Assembly: GCF_000003815.2 (NCBI RefSeq)
Contig: NC_049986.1
Coordinates: 14,711,811 to 14,775,810, forward strand
Source of the DNA: Branchiostoma floridae
Taxonomy: Eukaryota; Chordata; Leptocardii; Amphioxiformes; Branchiostomatidae
Length of the DNA stretch: 64,000 nt
Direction of reading: 5' to 3'
Both the position numbers and the translations under genes were made by a program. Below, piece after piece: positions 19,701-33,230 of this stretch (position 1 is the first letter of the stretch; each line of letters begins with the position of its first letter). A model generated the notes under the pieces. The model saw only the letters and a program-made list of their open reading frames with translations. It did no database searches and had not been told where the DNA came from.

Positions 19701-22700
19701 CTCGACTGGATACCTGTTGTCATTCATGCACATAAACTGGTATGGCACGACTTTCATCTCCCACAATAAAGGTTATTCATGTAACCAGTCACTTTCCTTC
19801 CCTCTCATCTGCTCTGGTCCAGTTTTGAGTTGGTCTGCGTCGATTTGCTAGGATGACTTTATAACATTTATGAGCTTAGCCATTACCAAATTTTGCCTGA
19901 CACAATGTACGTGTCCTTTGCCATGCAGGTCATGTGTAATAACGTGGCTAACGTCCCAAACCGCACGTAGCAACTGGCTCATCCGCTATTGTATGCTCTA
20001 TTAGCATTGATAGTAACTCTCTAGCCTTTTGCGAATTCAATGGCATGTTGCCATCCAATGTGTCTATACCACAACGCAGTGTCTGATATTTTTTAGATAT
20101 AAACCGAACTTCGGAAACGACTATGTTCACTAGGGTTCAACGTGCTCGAAGTCGCACAGTATTGATCGATTGTTACGTTTTAATCTAGCTCTGCCTTTTA
20201 AGGCATACTGTTGAGACAAAGCTCACCACTACGCATCATAAAAGGCAACCTGGATAATATAAGAGCGTTAAAAGTGGAAATATTCTGAATGAGGCAGTAT
20301 GTATGAAATTGATATCTACTGCACTATATTTCCGCATTTAAATCATTATTTCAAATTTTGAGCGGTTAAAAACGGTGCAGAAACAAGCCGCGCTAGGATT
20401 CCCTAAATATTTACGGCGCCCTCACGCCACTGCGGCATCGAATATTTGCTCCTTAAATGTTGTTATGGACTGGAAGAGTTGCTTCATCTTACGTAGAAAG
20501 GTGCCAAAAATTGACTTTGATGATTGAAGTTTTACAACCTTGACTCGGGATAATATTGCTTAGGTTGTGGCCTATAATGTGACACACTAAGTTGTAGTCT
20601 GTAGGACGAGTCAAAGAAAATTGCTTCAACAAAACTAAAAGCAGGTTCCCAAAGGAACACCCCGTTCTCTCAAAGAGACTTCCAAAGCAGGACTAATGGG
20701 AACAAAGCAGAAGCTCTGGATGGCCGACTCGGTATGCAGACGACCTGGCTGGCTATTACTACCTGTAAAACATGCTTCCATCGCTTCTTGTTGCCGCCCC
20801 CGCACTTCCACTTCTACTTTTCACTCTTATCTCGTACGTGACACACAGGTTCCTTTTCAAGGCACGTACATTGGTCATTGTTGAAAAAAAAACTTTTAAG
20901 ATGTTGTGTTTCCTCTACAAATTTGAAGGAACGATTTGAAGCAATGTAGAATACAACTTGCAGATGATATATGTTATAAAATTTACACGTGTGTCACTTA
21001 GAAAGTTTCTATATCCATACAAGTTGGGAATTTTTTTTACTGTATCAGGGGCTACATAAATGCAGCCGTATCAAAAATACAAAACGTTCGCAACGCCTGG
21101 CATTATAACCCAAATAGCTAATCCCCAAGCAGATCTTGCCATGGCTTGTCTCCTGGATTCATAGCCTAAATAGCAACAACACGAACGCCAACTGCGCATT
21201 TATACCCCCCTCACATTAGGCGCTATTCTGACCATTCGCTGCATTCACAAAAATGGTAACCGAATGGGCTGTTTTTTTCTTTTGGAAGAACGGTTGTGAA
21301 AATCTTGGTCATAATTACCGCACTGTAAGCGCTGATGGACAACATGAGTGAGACAGTGTAGCTTCTTAAAGAGCATGGAACTATATAATGATGCCCGACC
21401 AAGCGTGGGAACTGTGGGGGAAAAGTGGTGCGGTATCGATAGACTACACCAACCTTCCTACAGTGGTGCGGGGATCGTAGAATTCGGCAAAATATCGGGA
21501 AATTGGCAAGGGCAGTCAGTCCACGTTTAGGTTAATGTTTCCCCTGCGCGGCCGGCCAATTCCTCTGGTAGCAAAACTCTCGCCAAACTCCCCAGGCAAA
21601 TTATTCTTCCTATAATAGCCAGGATAGTCGGTATGGTAGAGACTAGTGCGTAGAAGTGGAAAGACAGAAAAGGAAATGGACGATCAAGCGACGCGCCCAT
21701 TGTGCTCATATATAAGCACCAACATGCAGCTGCCGTGCAGTAGTCGGGGTAATTGTATATCATAAACATTATAGGGCCATAAAAGATCATACCAATGGCA
21801 CTATAGCTGAGACATATAGGTGCAATCCGAAAGCACCCCAAAACCATTTCAGCGCAGTGGAATATTGATGGTAAGATTAAGAGAATAAGGAATGATGCTG
21901 ACCTACGAAGTCGTGGGTGTTAAAGAGTGCTTGATGCCAACATTGGTCACTGCAAAATGATGTAGATCGTTCACCAACGGATGTCGAGCCAAACTTTGTT
22001 ATTTCGAGTGATGATAGCGATTGGACGTAGTCAATTTTCATCAAGCTTGCTTTGTTCCATTTCAACGCGAGCAAAACAAAGTCAAGGTCGACAACTAGTA
22101 TGGCTTGATTAATGCACGGTCATTGGAAGCGCGGTTATAACGTTCATGCCTCACGGTGTCAGAACTACAAAGACTTAGCATTCAGAAGAATACATCAGGC
22201 ATTTAACACAAAGAGCACCCTGCATATGTAGATAGCTCCCGGGAGAACCTTCCCTACCTGTGTAAGATGATAACGTCGTTATGTGACAAGAACAGTCTTT
22301 ATTGATCACACGGTAGGCAAGAAAACGTGCCCAGGTACATTGTTTGAAGATTTCACGGTTCAACTCATCAACTGCACAGTGGAACTCCTCCTGTATCAGG
22401 GACATTTTTCATCTCCGAATCGCTTGTGGCACGGACGTGCTGTGCTGAATTGTGGACAATTGTTCGCAATGAGCGGTCTGCATGTAACATGCTATTATGG
22501 GACATCGTGGTGGAATGTGCACTTGTAAGATAAGACAGGTGCTGACTACCAAAAACACACCTGTCACTGCGAGCAATAATGTAGAAGCTGCGCCAACAGA
22601 TGTCAAGTTATTTGCATTTAAGTCAACTGAAGTGATTTTACATTTTCTAACGAAATGAAATAATTGTCATTTTAGACATTGACGGACTCTAGTTTTAAGG

Positions 22701-23489
22701 GACCTACTGGGGAGTTGCATGCATGCGTAGGGGTGGAGAGTACAGTAGGGATCCTCCCCGGTATGAGTGGATCAAACCCACTGTCTGGTATCCAGGTTTA
22801 ATAACATGATAATTCCCAACGAGCGGTCTATATCACCGTGGCACCATTGGGCAGAGTAAAATGTGTTCTTATTAGATATCACAAGTGCCAGGGACCCACC
22901 TTGAAGTTGGTTAGATGCTGACGTCTTAAAGCTGATTAAAAGTACACTTGCCGATAGCAGCTCCGTTCTTGAAACGTCGGTCCCTTCCATGCCTTTGAAA
23001 AACATCCTGTCCTCTAATCCACCTTCCTTTCATCCCCTCTCAAAAGAAACTTGATACGTATATCCTGACTGATTATGCAGATGAGGTTTGCGACGTTCGG
23101 CATTACGTCATGTTACCTAGCGAAGCCCACCTGGAGAGGATGTCAGGAAACAGTCGGCACGTTTTTCGGAGTGTGCTGTTCTTTTGCAATTTCTCAAGAG
23201 GCTGCATGGATAGGATGTAAAGGGGCTTTGTAACGTATATCATTAGGATTTGCTCACTGAAAAACATTTTTTCCTCCCTCAACTCGATTAGTCATTGACT
23301 GATCTGAAGAGTCTGGGTGTATGCCAGTCAATGGACGTGACCAGGAATGCGTTGCAACGATGGAACTTTATACTCAGGAAGGACAAGTCATATATATATA
23401 CTTGCATCAAAGTTGTTCGATCGAACGAGATATTCGTTTGTTCGTTCGTACCTACTGACACTTGGGTCAGCATGTTCCCTTGCTGTTTT
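16712..23489. other. Long gene-poor stretch
   Basis: I found no coding region I can support. Frames of 60-130 codons occur on both strands but lack motifs; the longest hydrophobic one (21527-21847, minus) is discussed among the rejected items. The first few hundred bases after 16711 should include the promoter and 5' untranslated region of the GPCR. Confidence 0.4.
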
Positions 23490-23534
23490 AATAACACCAT
23501 ATATTTTGTACAGGGAAGGGTTTTAACGCCTTAA

Positions 23535-23715
23535 ACGTGCTCGAGACACGTCCTCGAATACGGGTCTCTGATTTATGTCCCTTCCCAAAGATGGCTGCAA
23601 CCCTAACTGAGATACCATACCCAGGATTCAACCGGGCTCTCCCAGTTACCGACCAACTGGAACCAGTAGCTCAACAGAGAGGCTGCTACCAGTTGAGCTA
23701 CGGGGACATCCACAT
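23535..23715 (-). repeat. tRNA-derived SINE (minus strand)
   Basis: On the minus strand the sequence begins CCCCGTAGCTCAACTGGTAG (box A-like), followed by GAGCCCGGTTGAATCC (box B-like), and continues with a conserved tail containing TTTGGGAAGGGACATAAA and TTCGAGGACGTGTCTCGAG. An extra duplicated stretch between the boxes shows it is no functional tRNA. The same tail occurs in + orientation at 24.66 kb. Confidence 0.65.
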
Positions 23716-24629
23716 TTGCATCACAAGGAAGTCTAAATAAAAGGCCTGTCGAGAGGATAAGAAATATATGTTACCTTTATGACTCACGCAATCCTGCTAT
23801 AGTAGGAAGAGGTAACAAACGCTGCGGAGCCAAATTGCCATACATTTGCAAAAGTAAGAAGCAGGACGAGTGAAGTTTAAAGTAACAATACGTCTAGATA
23901 GTGTTAGTTGTTACTGTTATGTGGAAATCTGTCGCATGTGCGATTTTACGGGTGTGATATTGGCTGACATCCCAGAAAGTGAAACTTATTGAAACTATCT
24001 ATGAAGTAATGGTTTTACCTTGCCCCTGGTTAGTGTAAAGCAGATTCGATCTAGTGTTATTCTTTGCCAAATTTGTAATTTCGATGTTCAGGGAACATAA
24101 AACATGACAGCTATTGCACATGTAATCCTTTGTGCTCGCTATTTCTACATGTAGAAGAAAACAAACGCAAGCACATATTTTATCTTATTTTATGGGTTCG
24201 GCTGTGAAAGACAGTTGGGGCTTACCATCTAGCCAGTTGCAATCCATCCATGGTGATAAAAACCATGTCTGTATAGACCGGGACATTCTAGCAGGAGCAA
24301 CTGTCTACACGTAATAATGATAAAACATAAAAATCGTGACCATAGCTTGTTCAGAACACGAGATAGCAAAACCGAAAGTTGCGCTGCAGTACCAAGAGAA
24401 GCCGCTAGGAGGCTCAAAATCTAATAATTTCCAGCTTTCATCACACTGCACCAACACACCAAGTATGAAACCAATTCACCAAGCCGGTCTTGTGTTATTT
24501 TGTTAACACACAGATACGCACACAGACAAACACAGGGTAAGATATAACCTCCATGACATTTCATGGAGGCAATAACAACGTGTCGTCCGTCGGTTAGGGG
24601 TGTATCTTTGGTAGGTCTCAACTGGTAGG

Positions 24630-24850
24630 AGCCTCACAGTTGGTACCTTGGGTCTCGGGGCTGGACCCGTCTTTCGGAAGGGACGTTAAATGGGGGTCCT
24701 CCCGCAGTGTTCGAGGATGTGTCAAAAGCACATTAAAAGGGAAGGGCTAGCAACCCCTCCCTATAAAATATACCCTGCTACTGAAACACCAAGAGAAGGA
24801 CTAGCAATTCCTTCCTATAGAATATGCCCTGCTACTGAAACACCAATGAA
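24630..24850 (+). repeat. SINE-related sequence with a 54-bp internal duplication
   Basis: Contains CTTTCGGAAGGGACGTTAAA and GTGTTCGAGGATGTGTC, matching the tail of the minus-strand SINE at 23.5 kb. Directly after it, a 54-bp stretch ending CCCTGCTACTGAAACACCA is tandemly duplicated (CCCTGCTACT at 24773 and 24827) with several differences between copies. Confidence 0.55.
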
Positions 24851-27449
24851 ACTTGCTGCCCTATGTGCCACTTGGTACTGCATGCATTGGATCTATACGA
24901 GCGATTAAACGAAGACCTTCGGTCATTGACCTTGTGATGAAGTAGCCGGTGGCAAGAGGTGACTGACCTCTTACCTTGCCTTGCCTTCTGGGGTCCCTCC
25001 GAGCGGCTCGATGCACCGGATAATCTGCCGTAATGGACTGTGGAACCTCCGTGATTATTGAAATGTACACCTAAGCAAGGATGAAGGATGCCTGGTCACA
25101 GGAGATCGGATTGACTCCCCATATTTCTAGTCCCAGCAAGTGTATGAGAGACGCACTAAACTGATTGGAAATTAACATACAGGTTATAGGAAACGCACGG
25201 GACGTTTTTACACACTGGAGACCAAAGCAAATGGAGCATCACTGACTGGCCTTTATAAACTGGAGCCCTAGAAGTTCCTAAAAGGCCACAGTAGTGCACG
25301 TTGGGCCAATCTATATTGAAACAATATGACTGACCGAGTTCACATACCATTTCCCGAAGGAGACCTCTCAAGACCACTCATCAATAAAACAGTTGGTTCA
25401 TTGATCCTCTCAGAAAAGGGGTTGTGCTTACACGACTGACCTGATAACCCGCCCAGTGGTATTGTTCCTGTTACTGGCTCTTTGTACCGGTTAGTCCTAC
25501 ATCGCAGGCCAAGGAAGCTGTGTGAATATCGATTTTCACACTCACATGATGGGTGATACATCTTTGTTGTCCGGATGGCCTGATAGATCCCCATCCTCAA
25601 CTGTTCTATCCCGCTATGTGGTGGTTATAGTTTTTTGTTTCATGTCTGCCCTAGTCAACTTAGCAGATAGGTGGACAGTTATCACCTGTCAGGGCGCTAT
25701 CGTTAAGCACTGAGGTGAGCGTTAGGGACCGACTACTACCGATTAGGCCGAATCAAAAAGATCAGGAAGCTGCCATTCGTCGCCAAGGACGACGATTGCC
25801 CTAGGTGTGGCCAGTTAAAGTATGTATATGGTTAAGTTAAAGTAACTTATCAACTAACCACACCTCAACCCAACCAACCCATTTCTACCAAACACTAACT
25901 AGCCTACCTACCTACCAACCGCATCCTAGCTACCAATGAAGAAATATTGCGCTCTAGTATACAGTATACTTTGCACGCTTTCCTGAAAACTTCCCAAAAG
26001 CTGGTAGTGGATTTCGTGACGAGTGAATGTATGAATATTACATTCATACAGCGTTGCCAATGACCCATTGTGACTTCATGGACAAGTTTGGACTTATCTG
26101 TCATTGGCAGGTTTTGGTGCCATTCCTCCGCAAAGAAATGTAGTTGTCCTTTGAACTAAGGTGACGGCAGTTTCTACATGTGTGTCTATGACCTTCTCGC
26201 ATATTTTCTTCACAGTCAACTTTCACTGTTTCCAGCCGGCTTCATGTGAACAGATCATGAGGAGTGAAAGTGAAGCCGAATGCATAACCCCTTGAATACT
26301 TCATGGTTTACGTTAAGAACACATCACAATCCATCTCATCCTTTAAACATATAGTCATTAAACTATTATAACTCTGTAAGCTTTTAGATAGGCATTAAGA
26401 CGGCGACGACGAAGAGATAGAGCAGACAAACTGTTAAATATTAAAGCAACGGGAGGCTTAAGCGATCAATTTTGGTGAAATCTGGTGAAATCAAATTTAA
26501 TGGCGATACGCCATCATTTGTCGAACCTTCAAAACAATTTGTAGAAAAGGATTCCCCCAGTCATTACAACCAGTCGCTGACTCTAAAAGCTTTGAGATGG
26601 AGAATTCACCTGTGTGTGGTGCTCGAGGGATCCTTGTGGTCCCGATGATCTGATCGTGATTCACCTCGCGTCCTCTTCAGGCAATGTTCAGCTGGTGAGA
26701 GAGATGTCAAGCATGGTAGATACTTGCTCATTACCATTACTGACATTTATATTGAACGTTGGAGGTAAGGGCTGTCACCTTGGTGTGACTTCTACACGTT
26801 TCTGTACGAGATAAGGTAAAATTTTCGGCCTACTGCTCGGTGATTAAGTGGCTGCCCTTGCACGTTGCCCTATCGAACCCCTTTAAACAGTAAGCCGGAT
26901 GCCATTAACTCCATCAGCTTTCAGGTGTGGCATCAGAGCAACCTTTCTGACCTTGCTGCATTTCCTACATTATTCTTTCTATTTCTCGACCTAACTCGAT
27001 GCTAACTTTGTGCTGAGACGTGGTTGTGTAACCAAATGAACATTTTGCCTGAACTTTCAGGGAAGACAGCTGAGTAGAATTAGGACAAAGGACAATATTT
27101 CCAGAGATTCCCGTAATGCTTCAAGGCATTGCCGTAGGCTATGTGGACCTTGTAATGGCTCGTACAAACGACTTACGGCGGACATAAAGTTTTTGTAATG
27201 AACATTTTATGTAATCGAATGGCTGTTCTGTTTCTGGTCAATTGGTTTAACGTGGCCATGATGTGCGGATGAAGGGGGGAGTTAACGAGAGGACTCCCAT
27301 AGAGGCAGCTAAGCAGCGTGCGGAATGAGCTCGTAGGATTACCGTAGAGCATTAATGAGTAAGAAGATATGTTTTAATCTTACTACTTGGCCTTACTGTA
27401 AGTATTGTCCTCCGGCAGCTTCAGCAGATTATTCTTAGTCTTACGACAC
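24851..27449. other. No gene recognised
   Basis: Mixed unique-looking sequence. A pyrimidine/adenine-rich patch (CCAACC and CCTACC units) occurs near 25850-25920. No coding sequence or RNA gene could be supported. Confidence 0.4.
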
Positions 27450-27705
27450 TGTCTTTGATGAAGGCTTGAATGAACAATTCTGATATTGTGTTGTACATGT
27501 CTTCTGTATTTTGTTCCTTTTGAGAGAACTTTTCACAGACCAAATCATCAATACGTACATACATAAATGTACTGTTATCAATGATATTTTGTTGTTATGT
27601 ATGTAGCCTCGTTGTACAATTGTCTATTTAGTTATTAGTTGTTATTGGTTGCCATTCATTGTACCTTGTGCGATTGTTGAGCAATAAAATTCATTCATAC
27701 ATTTA
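27450..27705 (+). mobile_element. Probable 3' end of a non-LTR retrotransposon
   Basis: An AT-rich stretch ending TGTACCTTGTGCGATTG then GAGCAATAAAATTCATTC and a short ATTC/ATAC tail. Such an AATAAA followed by a short tandem tail is the usual 3' terminus of CR1/L2-type LINEs. The 5' limit is arbitrary and no coding part is preserved. Confidence 0.45.
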
Positions 27706-28691
27706 TTTTGTGACTAAGTTTTTAAGATAAAGGGACCTCCTGGCGCAAAGGTATACAAGTAAATTCTGATTCTCAGCACCATGTCTTACCTGGTCTCCTC
27801 TTCCTTTTCATGGTTGCTATGTAACTTAGGCAGGTGCAAGTTTACCATGAACGTAATGGGAAATCCACCTCTGCACTAGTTCATGCGTCATTGTCCTCCG
27901 TATCGTCTGATTCGTTCCGACACGCGCGTGGATAATGGGGGCAAAGACTAAACAATTAACCAAGTTTATACGAAGTTGGATGTGACATATGGCCTTCACC
28001 GGCTCCAGAACAACCGCCCCCACACGTGCAGATATTCAAGTTCGGAACGTCTGAACATTTGGGTTGTTAGCTTAATGGTCATCTCTGACATATTCCATCT
28101 AAGGGTTGCACCCACGCTTTGGAGGGCTCATAATCCTAGGAAGAGAATAACCGAAAGATAGATTTCCGGTTCTGCATCTGTGTTGTCCCTGGAACCCGGT
28201 CAGTTCTGACTAAAGTTACACTCACACAGAAAGACAAAAAAATCAATAGGCGGCATCATTGATGAACAAATTTTAACAACAGATCGAACTACGAAACAAC
28301 ATTAGTAAGGAAACTCATCTGTTTTGATAAATGCCATGCCTGAGTGATATTTGGTCCATTTGTACTGAGAAAGACCGCAAAATCAACAATGTAGATGTCA
28401 TTTTTCGTCCAAACAAAAGTTGAGTCCCCTATCAACACAAGCATCAGCGAGAACGGCCATTGCGGAATGCCCCAGGGAGTTCCAGGTAATGGAACTTTGT
28501 GACCCTGTGAGATTCCTCCCGATACTGGGTCCGCCTATATTCCACTTGACCTTGGGGCAAGTAAGCTGCACATATTGTCCGATTGACTGATTCTAGCGGA
28601 CTTAACTGCGTGATGCGGTGGGTAGATAATGAAAACATTCAAAGTCAGGCAAGCAACACCGTGATGATTTGAACTTGACGAAATACCGGAG
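27706..28691. other. No gene recognised
   Basis: No motif, exon pattern or repeat structure was recognised in this stretch on either strand. Confidence 0.35.
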
Positions 28692-28946
28692 TTAAACCCC
28701 ATTCCAATTCAACTAAGGCGGCGATCTCACTGCAGCGGCAACGTGACTTAAACTTTGACAGAGCGCTCAACGAATTTCATACTTGAATCTTTTACTGTAC
28801 GCTTGATTTGTTTTGTTGTCTTTTCAGCCCTACTTTTAAAATTTTCACGGTATTTCAATTATGAACCAATGGTTACAAAAATCTATTTCAGGTCGCAGTG
28901 AGATCGCAGCTAGCGAGATCGCCGTGAAGTGAAATAGGGGCTTTAA
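28692..28946. mobile_element. Small inverted-repeat element (MITE-like), about 255 bp
   Basis: The left end (TTAAACCCCATT ... GGCGGCGATCTCACTGC) and the right end (GCAGTGAGATCGC ... GCGAGATCGCCGTGAAGT ... AATAGGGGCTTTAA) are imperfect inverted copies over about 45 bases. The TTAA-containing outer edges could be part of the repeat or of a target site. No coding capacity. Confidence 0.5.
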
Positions 28947-31233
28947 AAAAGGGAAGATAAAATAAGCGATTACAGCCACATGGAGCTTAAGTATTGTAGG
29001 TGGACACAAATAGGCGATCTAGCTGAATATCTCCTTGATTACCAGGTCTCGTTACCTGGCGGCAGGGAGAAGAATCGATGCCATTATACAGGTCCGCTCT
29101 CCCGACCTTGCTGCATCATCTTGGTACATTTAAGCCCATACACTTCAGCCTGGCAATTTGTTCTGGTAATGAGGTGTGACTGATGGAAGATTTAAGGGGA
29201 AAAACATGACCACAATTCTTCTTAAGGCTGCCTCAAAATGCCGACAAGTTAGACGCATTGAATCCGAGAATCGATCGTTTGTTTTAAGTGGGAATTAAAA
29301 GCTCCCTCCCGCGGGCTTTTTCTTGATAGCGGGACTGCCGAAAAGCGGAGACTCTGTAATCTCCTGACAGGTTGTGATATATCTTCATCGTTCGGCCGGC
29401 TGCAATCTTTTCTGTCTCTCCCTGGCCGAGAGGACTTAACAGGTGACTGGATGTGACGAAATTACAGCCGAAGGCGTGAAGCTGATAGATTAGGGTCTGC
29501 GTTTCCTCCAAGTAACCGTCAAATGAGGGGATATTTCTGGACCAACCATTAGTTCCATGTCACTTATCAAAGACCTGCAATAGCTTGACGAACACTGTAG
29601 CCAAGGAAACGACTTCTACTGGTACTTACCAACAAAAGACAATCTGGGCACCTCTCCTCACTTGACACGTCTGAAGTCTTCTTTGACGAACCCAGGCCGG
29701 CTGTATCACCAGGGAAGAGTGGGGAGATGGTATCAGATGACGTCCTCTGCAAAATGACATGATTCAGTTAGTAAATCATCATGTTCAATTACTCCCTCCA
29801 ATAGGCATGACCCTCATTACTTAGAAACATCTTTAGGAATCCCAACAGATATTGTATAACCACATTATCGTTATTACACTTGACCCGAGAATGCTGTCGG
29901 CACGGCGGCGGGCACCAAGTTTCATTACCAAACGACTCTGTGGCGCCCATAGCTTATACGTCAGCATTGCCACCTCAATTTTCATTAACTCTGGCAAAAG
30001 TGCCGAACGAAAGCTGAAAGGGCAGCTCTAACTTTTAAGTCTTTTCCGTGCAACTTGTTTACGGATCTTAAGAACTCATTTGCGTCTTAAGCGTGGGAGG
30101 CAAGCACGACGTCGAAATAGAAGACGTCATAGAAACGACATGTTTGAAACATGCGCACCCTTATACTGACGACGCACGAGATCTGTCCATCATTGATACA
30201 GCTGACGCAACTTCTGTATCACTCGTCCTCTTAACTTTAATCATAGAACTTATCTTCGCGCCGCTCTTGGTTTTGAACACGTTTTTTTTTCATATACCAA
30301 TTAGTGTGTTCAACATATGAGCCTGCAAATTACATATTTCTTTTCTTCATCATTAAAAACATACTAGGCAATAATGCATGCCTGAATAACGATGATTTAG
30401 TACAATGGCATTCTGTAGTAGTTACAGCAATTTGGTCATGACATTAACCATAACCAATAACCCCAATGTGCGTCAGTAAAGTAACGGTTACGTTTTTCCC
30501 CCGGAATACAAGTAATCTAATGTGATCATTTCCTAAGAACTCGTGCATATTGCCTGATTGTAGAAATGTAGACTGATGAACACAAGCTGAAATGTGGACT
30601 GGAGTGACCTTAAAAATGCGCCTCTACGATAACAACCAGGAATGAGTTCTGTTTTACGGTTGGAAGAAAATTTCCCTGACATTACGACTGAGTAAAAATA
30701 TACAGCAGTCAAAGTCAATATGCGACTATACCATTTGTTGAGAGGCATGGGGGAGACCAGGTTTGTAGGCAAAACGCCAAAAAAACACGATTAGACGTAA
30801 AGTTTAAGCCTCATTCACACCTTTAACATCCTACAGAGGGATAGCGAACTTTATTTTACGACTGGTATAGTTGTACATGGTAGTTCAACTATTGCTAATA
30901 TCTGACAATATCTAAAGAACTGATGTACTTATTATGAATAACAACAGATAACGACCTAAAAACCTAACTAGACATGCCAATACATCGGACGTTGTGTTGA
31001 TGACAGTGCCAGAAATGTATAAAACTATCTCGTTTCTCGATAGAGTTATATATAAATTGACCTACATATGCATGTAGCATGATGATATGATATTGAATAA
31101 CACTCTCTCAGTTGTATGCTCATATGGCATGGACCTATGAGGTCATGAATACAGCGTCAAGATCTGTCGAACTTTCGTGTCCGTGTACTGATCAATCATG
31201 GGTTTTTACGAAGCAGAACAAGTCTCGATAATA
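28947..31233. other. No gene recognised
   Basis: No coding region, RNA gene or clear repeat was identified in this stretch. Confidence 0.35.
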
Positions 31234-31241
31234 GTTTGTAC

Positions 31242-31677
31242 TAGGGCCAGGTCCGGTTCAGGTCCAAAGGATCAGGTCCAGGTCCGGACCTGAACCTGGA
31301 CCTGTTTCCGACGGTCCGGACCTGGACCTGATCCCGACAGTATGACTCATGCCAATGGTCCATTTCACTAGAAAGAAATCTGTTTGGTGGTGTATTAGAC
31401 TTACACTGGCGTTTTAAAATCATACAACGCTAGCTGCACCTGTACGATTGGCTGTAAAACTTGGTAGAAATTATTATAAACTCTACTCTACTTCACTCTT
31501 GTTATTTTCTTCCATCTACAAGCGCTAAAACGTGTGAATGCCTGATAAAATAATCTGTTAATTTTGTAATCGGTCCAACATCCGGTCCACCTAATTTTTT
31601 TAGGTCCGGTTTTTCTGGACCGGTCCAATACGAAAAACCGGTTTTGTACCGCTACGCTGTACCGGTACCCAGCCCTA
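31242..31677. mobile_element. Non-autonomous hAT-like DNA transposon, 436 bp
   Basis: The element begins TAGGGCCAGG and ends CCAGCCCTA, and is bounded on both sides by the same 8-bp sequence GTTTGTAC (31234-31241 and 31678-31685). An 8-bp target duplication with TAGGG-type ends is the hAT signature. The interior holds GGTCC-rich palindromes, including a 20-bp perfect inverted repeat (31271-31290 and 31313-31332), and GGTACC-like sequence near the right end. It has no transposase, so it would depend on one in trans. Confidence 0.85.
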
Positions 31678-31685
31678 GTTTGTAC

Positions 31686-32936
31686 TATTGGGCAAGATCG
31701 TCATGTCCCGACAAATTGCAAAGACTGTTATAAGGATCAACAGTATGTGTGTGATCCTTTGGCAGTCAGATAGTCTTAGCGCCACAGCAGTGTCTCCTGT
31801 TGGGCCAAATTACGGGTGAGAAAATTAAGAAAATATAGGAAGATCGAAAAGTACACTCCGTATCTTACGATCTGGAAACAAGCTTTCAGTCCATTTTACT
31901 GCGCATCTGCTACTAAATAAACGCATCTGCTACTAAAGCGAAAAGTCCCCCAAGATAGAGAGGAACTGTAACATGTGCAGAGACTGCATGAACAAGATAC
32001 TCTGGAGTACTGAGTTCTGCCTGTGGGAAGAAACAATCGTCTGAAAGTAGACCAACAGGTTCGAGTAAGGTGAAAGAAAATAGGAAAAATCTGCTCGCAA
32101 GAAGAATTATCGTCTGAGAAAGCGCGCTAACAACGCAAGATATTCCGTTTCCCCAGGCCGAGGGCGCGCACACGGTTAGGTTCAATTCCGCTCTTTACTC
32201 GCCTTTGAGGCATGTCGTTTTTCTAGTCTGTCCAAGTCACCCTTGGCGCCGCGCGCCATAGTTCTAAAGCTAAGCGGTTGTCCTCGAAACAACAACAAAC
32301 GTTGGTTTACAAACTTAACGCACTATAACACAATATTCAATCGTATTAGACCATTGCATACAATTTTGGCAACAAACGGCCAATTGATTAGAGCCAACAT
32401 TGCCAACTGCCCCGACTTTGTTTCCAGACCACTGCAATCATAAATATCACGAGGTATTCTATAAATCCTTTCTTTATTGCTTTCAGACACAATTGATTCA
32501 TCCAATTTGCGTATAAATCGAAATTTCATCCGCAGAGCCCAAAACTATTACAAACCTGCTCGGAGCAGAGATTATAAGACATGGGTGTAGGTGGGACTTT
32601 GGGATGAACAGTCGACGCGAAAATTACTCTTTTCAGAACGTGTTTCGATCAGATGTTCGGCCTTCAGTCACATGAAACGTACCATTGTTATATCATGGAT
32701 ACATGGACACATTTAGATCTCCCCTTCGACAATTATCTTAGTCGTACGTGAAAAATCGCAGAAGGTTAATTGAATATTTGTCCTTTTTAAAATGTATCAT
32801 GTTCCCTTCCGTTATATGGCTCACTGCATCTGAAATACGCCATGAATAAATAGCTCCTTTGTGACCATGATACTAGAACATTTGGTGCTAGGAATAGTTT
32901 TAACGTTATACCAAAGCTTGGGACAACCGAAAGTGA
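31686..32936. other. No gene recognised
   Basis: Includes a 90-codon hydrophobic minus-strand frame (31913-32185) with no recognisable family or splice context. Nothing here is supported as a gene. Confidence 0.35.
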
Positions 32937-33105
32937 GATATTGTGTGACGTAATCGACAGTGCTTTGGGCTCAGACCCAAGAGGTCCCGAATTCGAAACC
33001 TGCCATGTCACCTATATTGTGCCCTTGGCAAAGACTTTCCTCACTTCACTCAGGTTAAAAATGAGTACCTCGGATAGGTTCTTGTTCTCGGTGAAACGAA
33101 TATCA
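32937..33105 (+). repeat. tRNA-derived SINE
   Basis: The head GTGTGACGTAATCGACAGTG with TTGGGCTCAGACCCAAGAGG and a degenerate box B (GAATTCGAAACC) is tRNA-like. It is followed by a tRNA-unrelated body with CCCTTGGCAAAGACTTTCC, TCACTTCACTCAGG and AATGAGTACCTCGG. This head-plus-body order is that of a SINE. The box B sequence departs from a functional tRNA gene. Confidence 0.7.
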
Positions 33106-33230
33106 AAAAGCCTGTTGTTTTCTTTGCAAAATACGATAGTTCGTTCGAAAAAGGCCCATGAAAATGCTTAAAGATATTGCGTATAAATAAAACCATTAGT
33201 CGATGAAGATTAAACATCCAGGTCGTGAGA

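Noticed and set aside
21527..21847. 106-codon hydrophobic minus-strand frame
   Set aside because: Hydrophobic but without a family signature, conserved motif or splice context; such frames arise by chance in T-rich sequence.
31913..32185. 90-codon hydrophobic minus-strand frame
   Set aside because: No motif, and no matching exon nearby on the same strand.
32937..33010. Functional tRNA gene
   Set aside because: The box B region reads GAATTCGAAACC in place of GGTTCGAATCC, and the tRNA-like part runs on into a SINE body.
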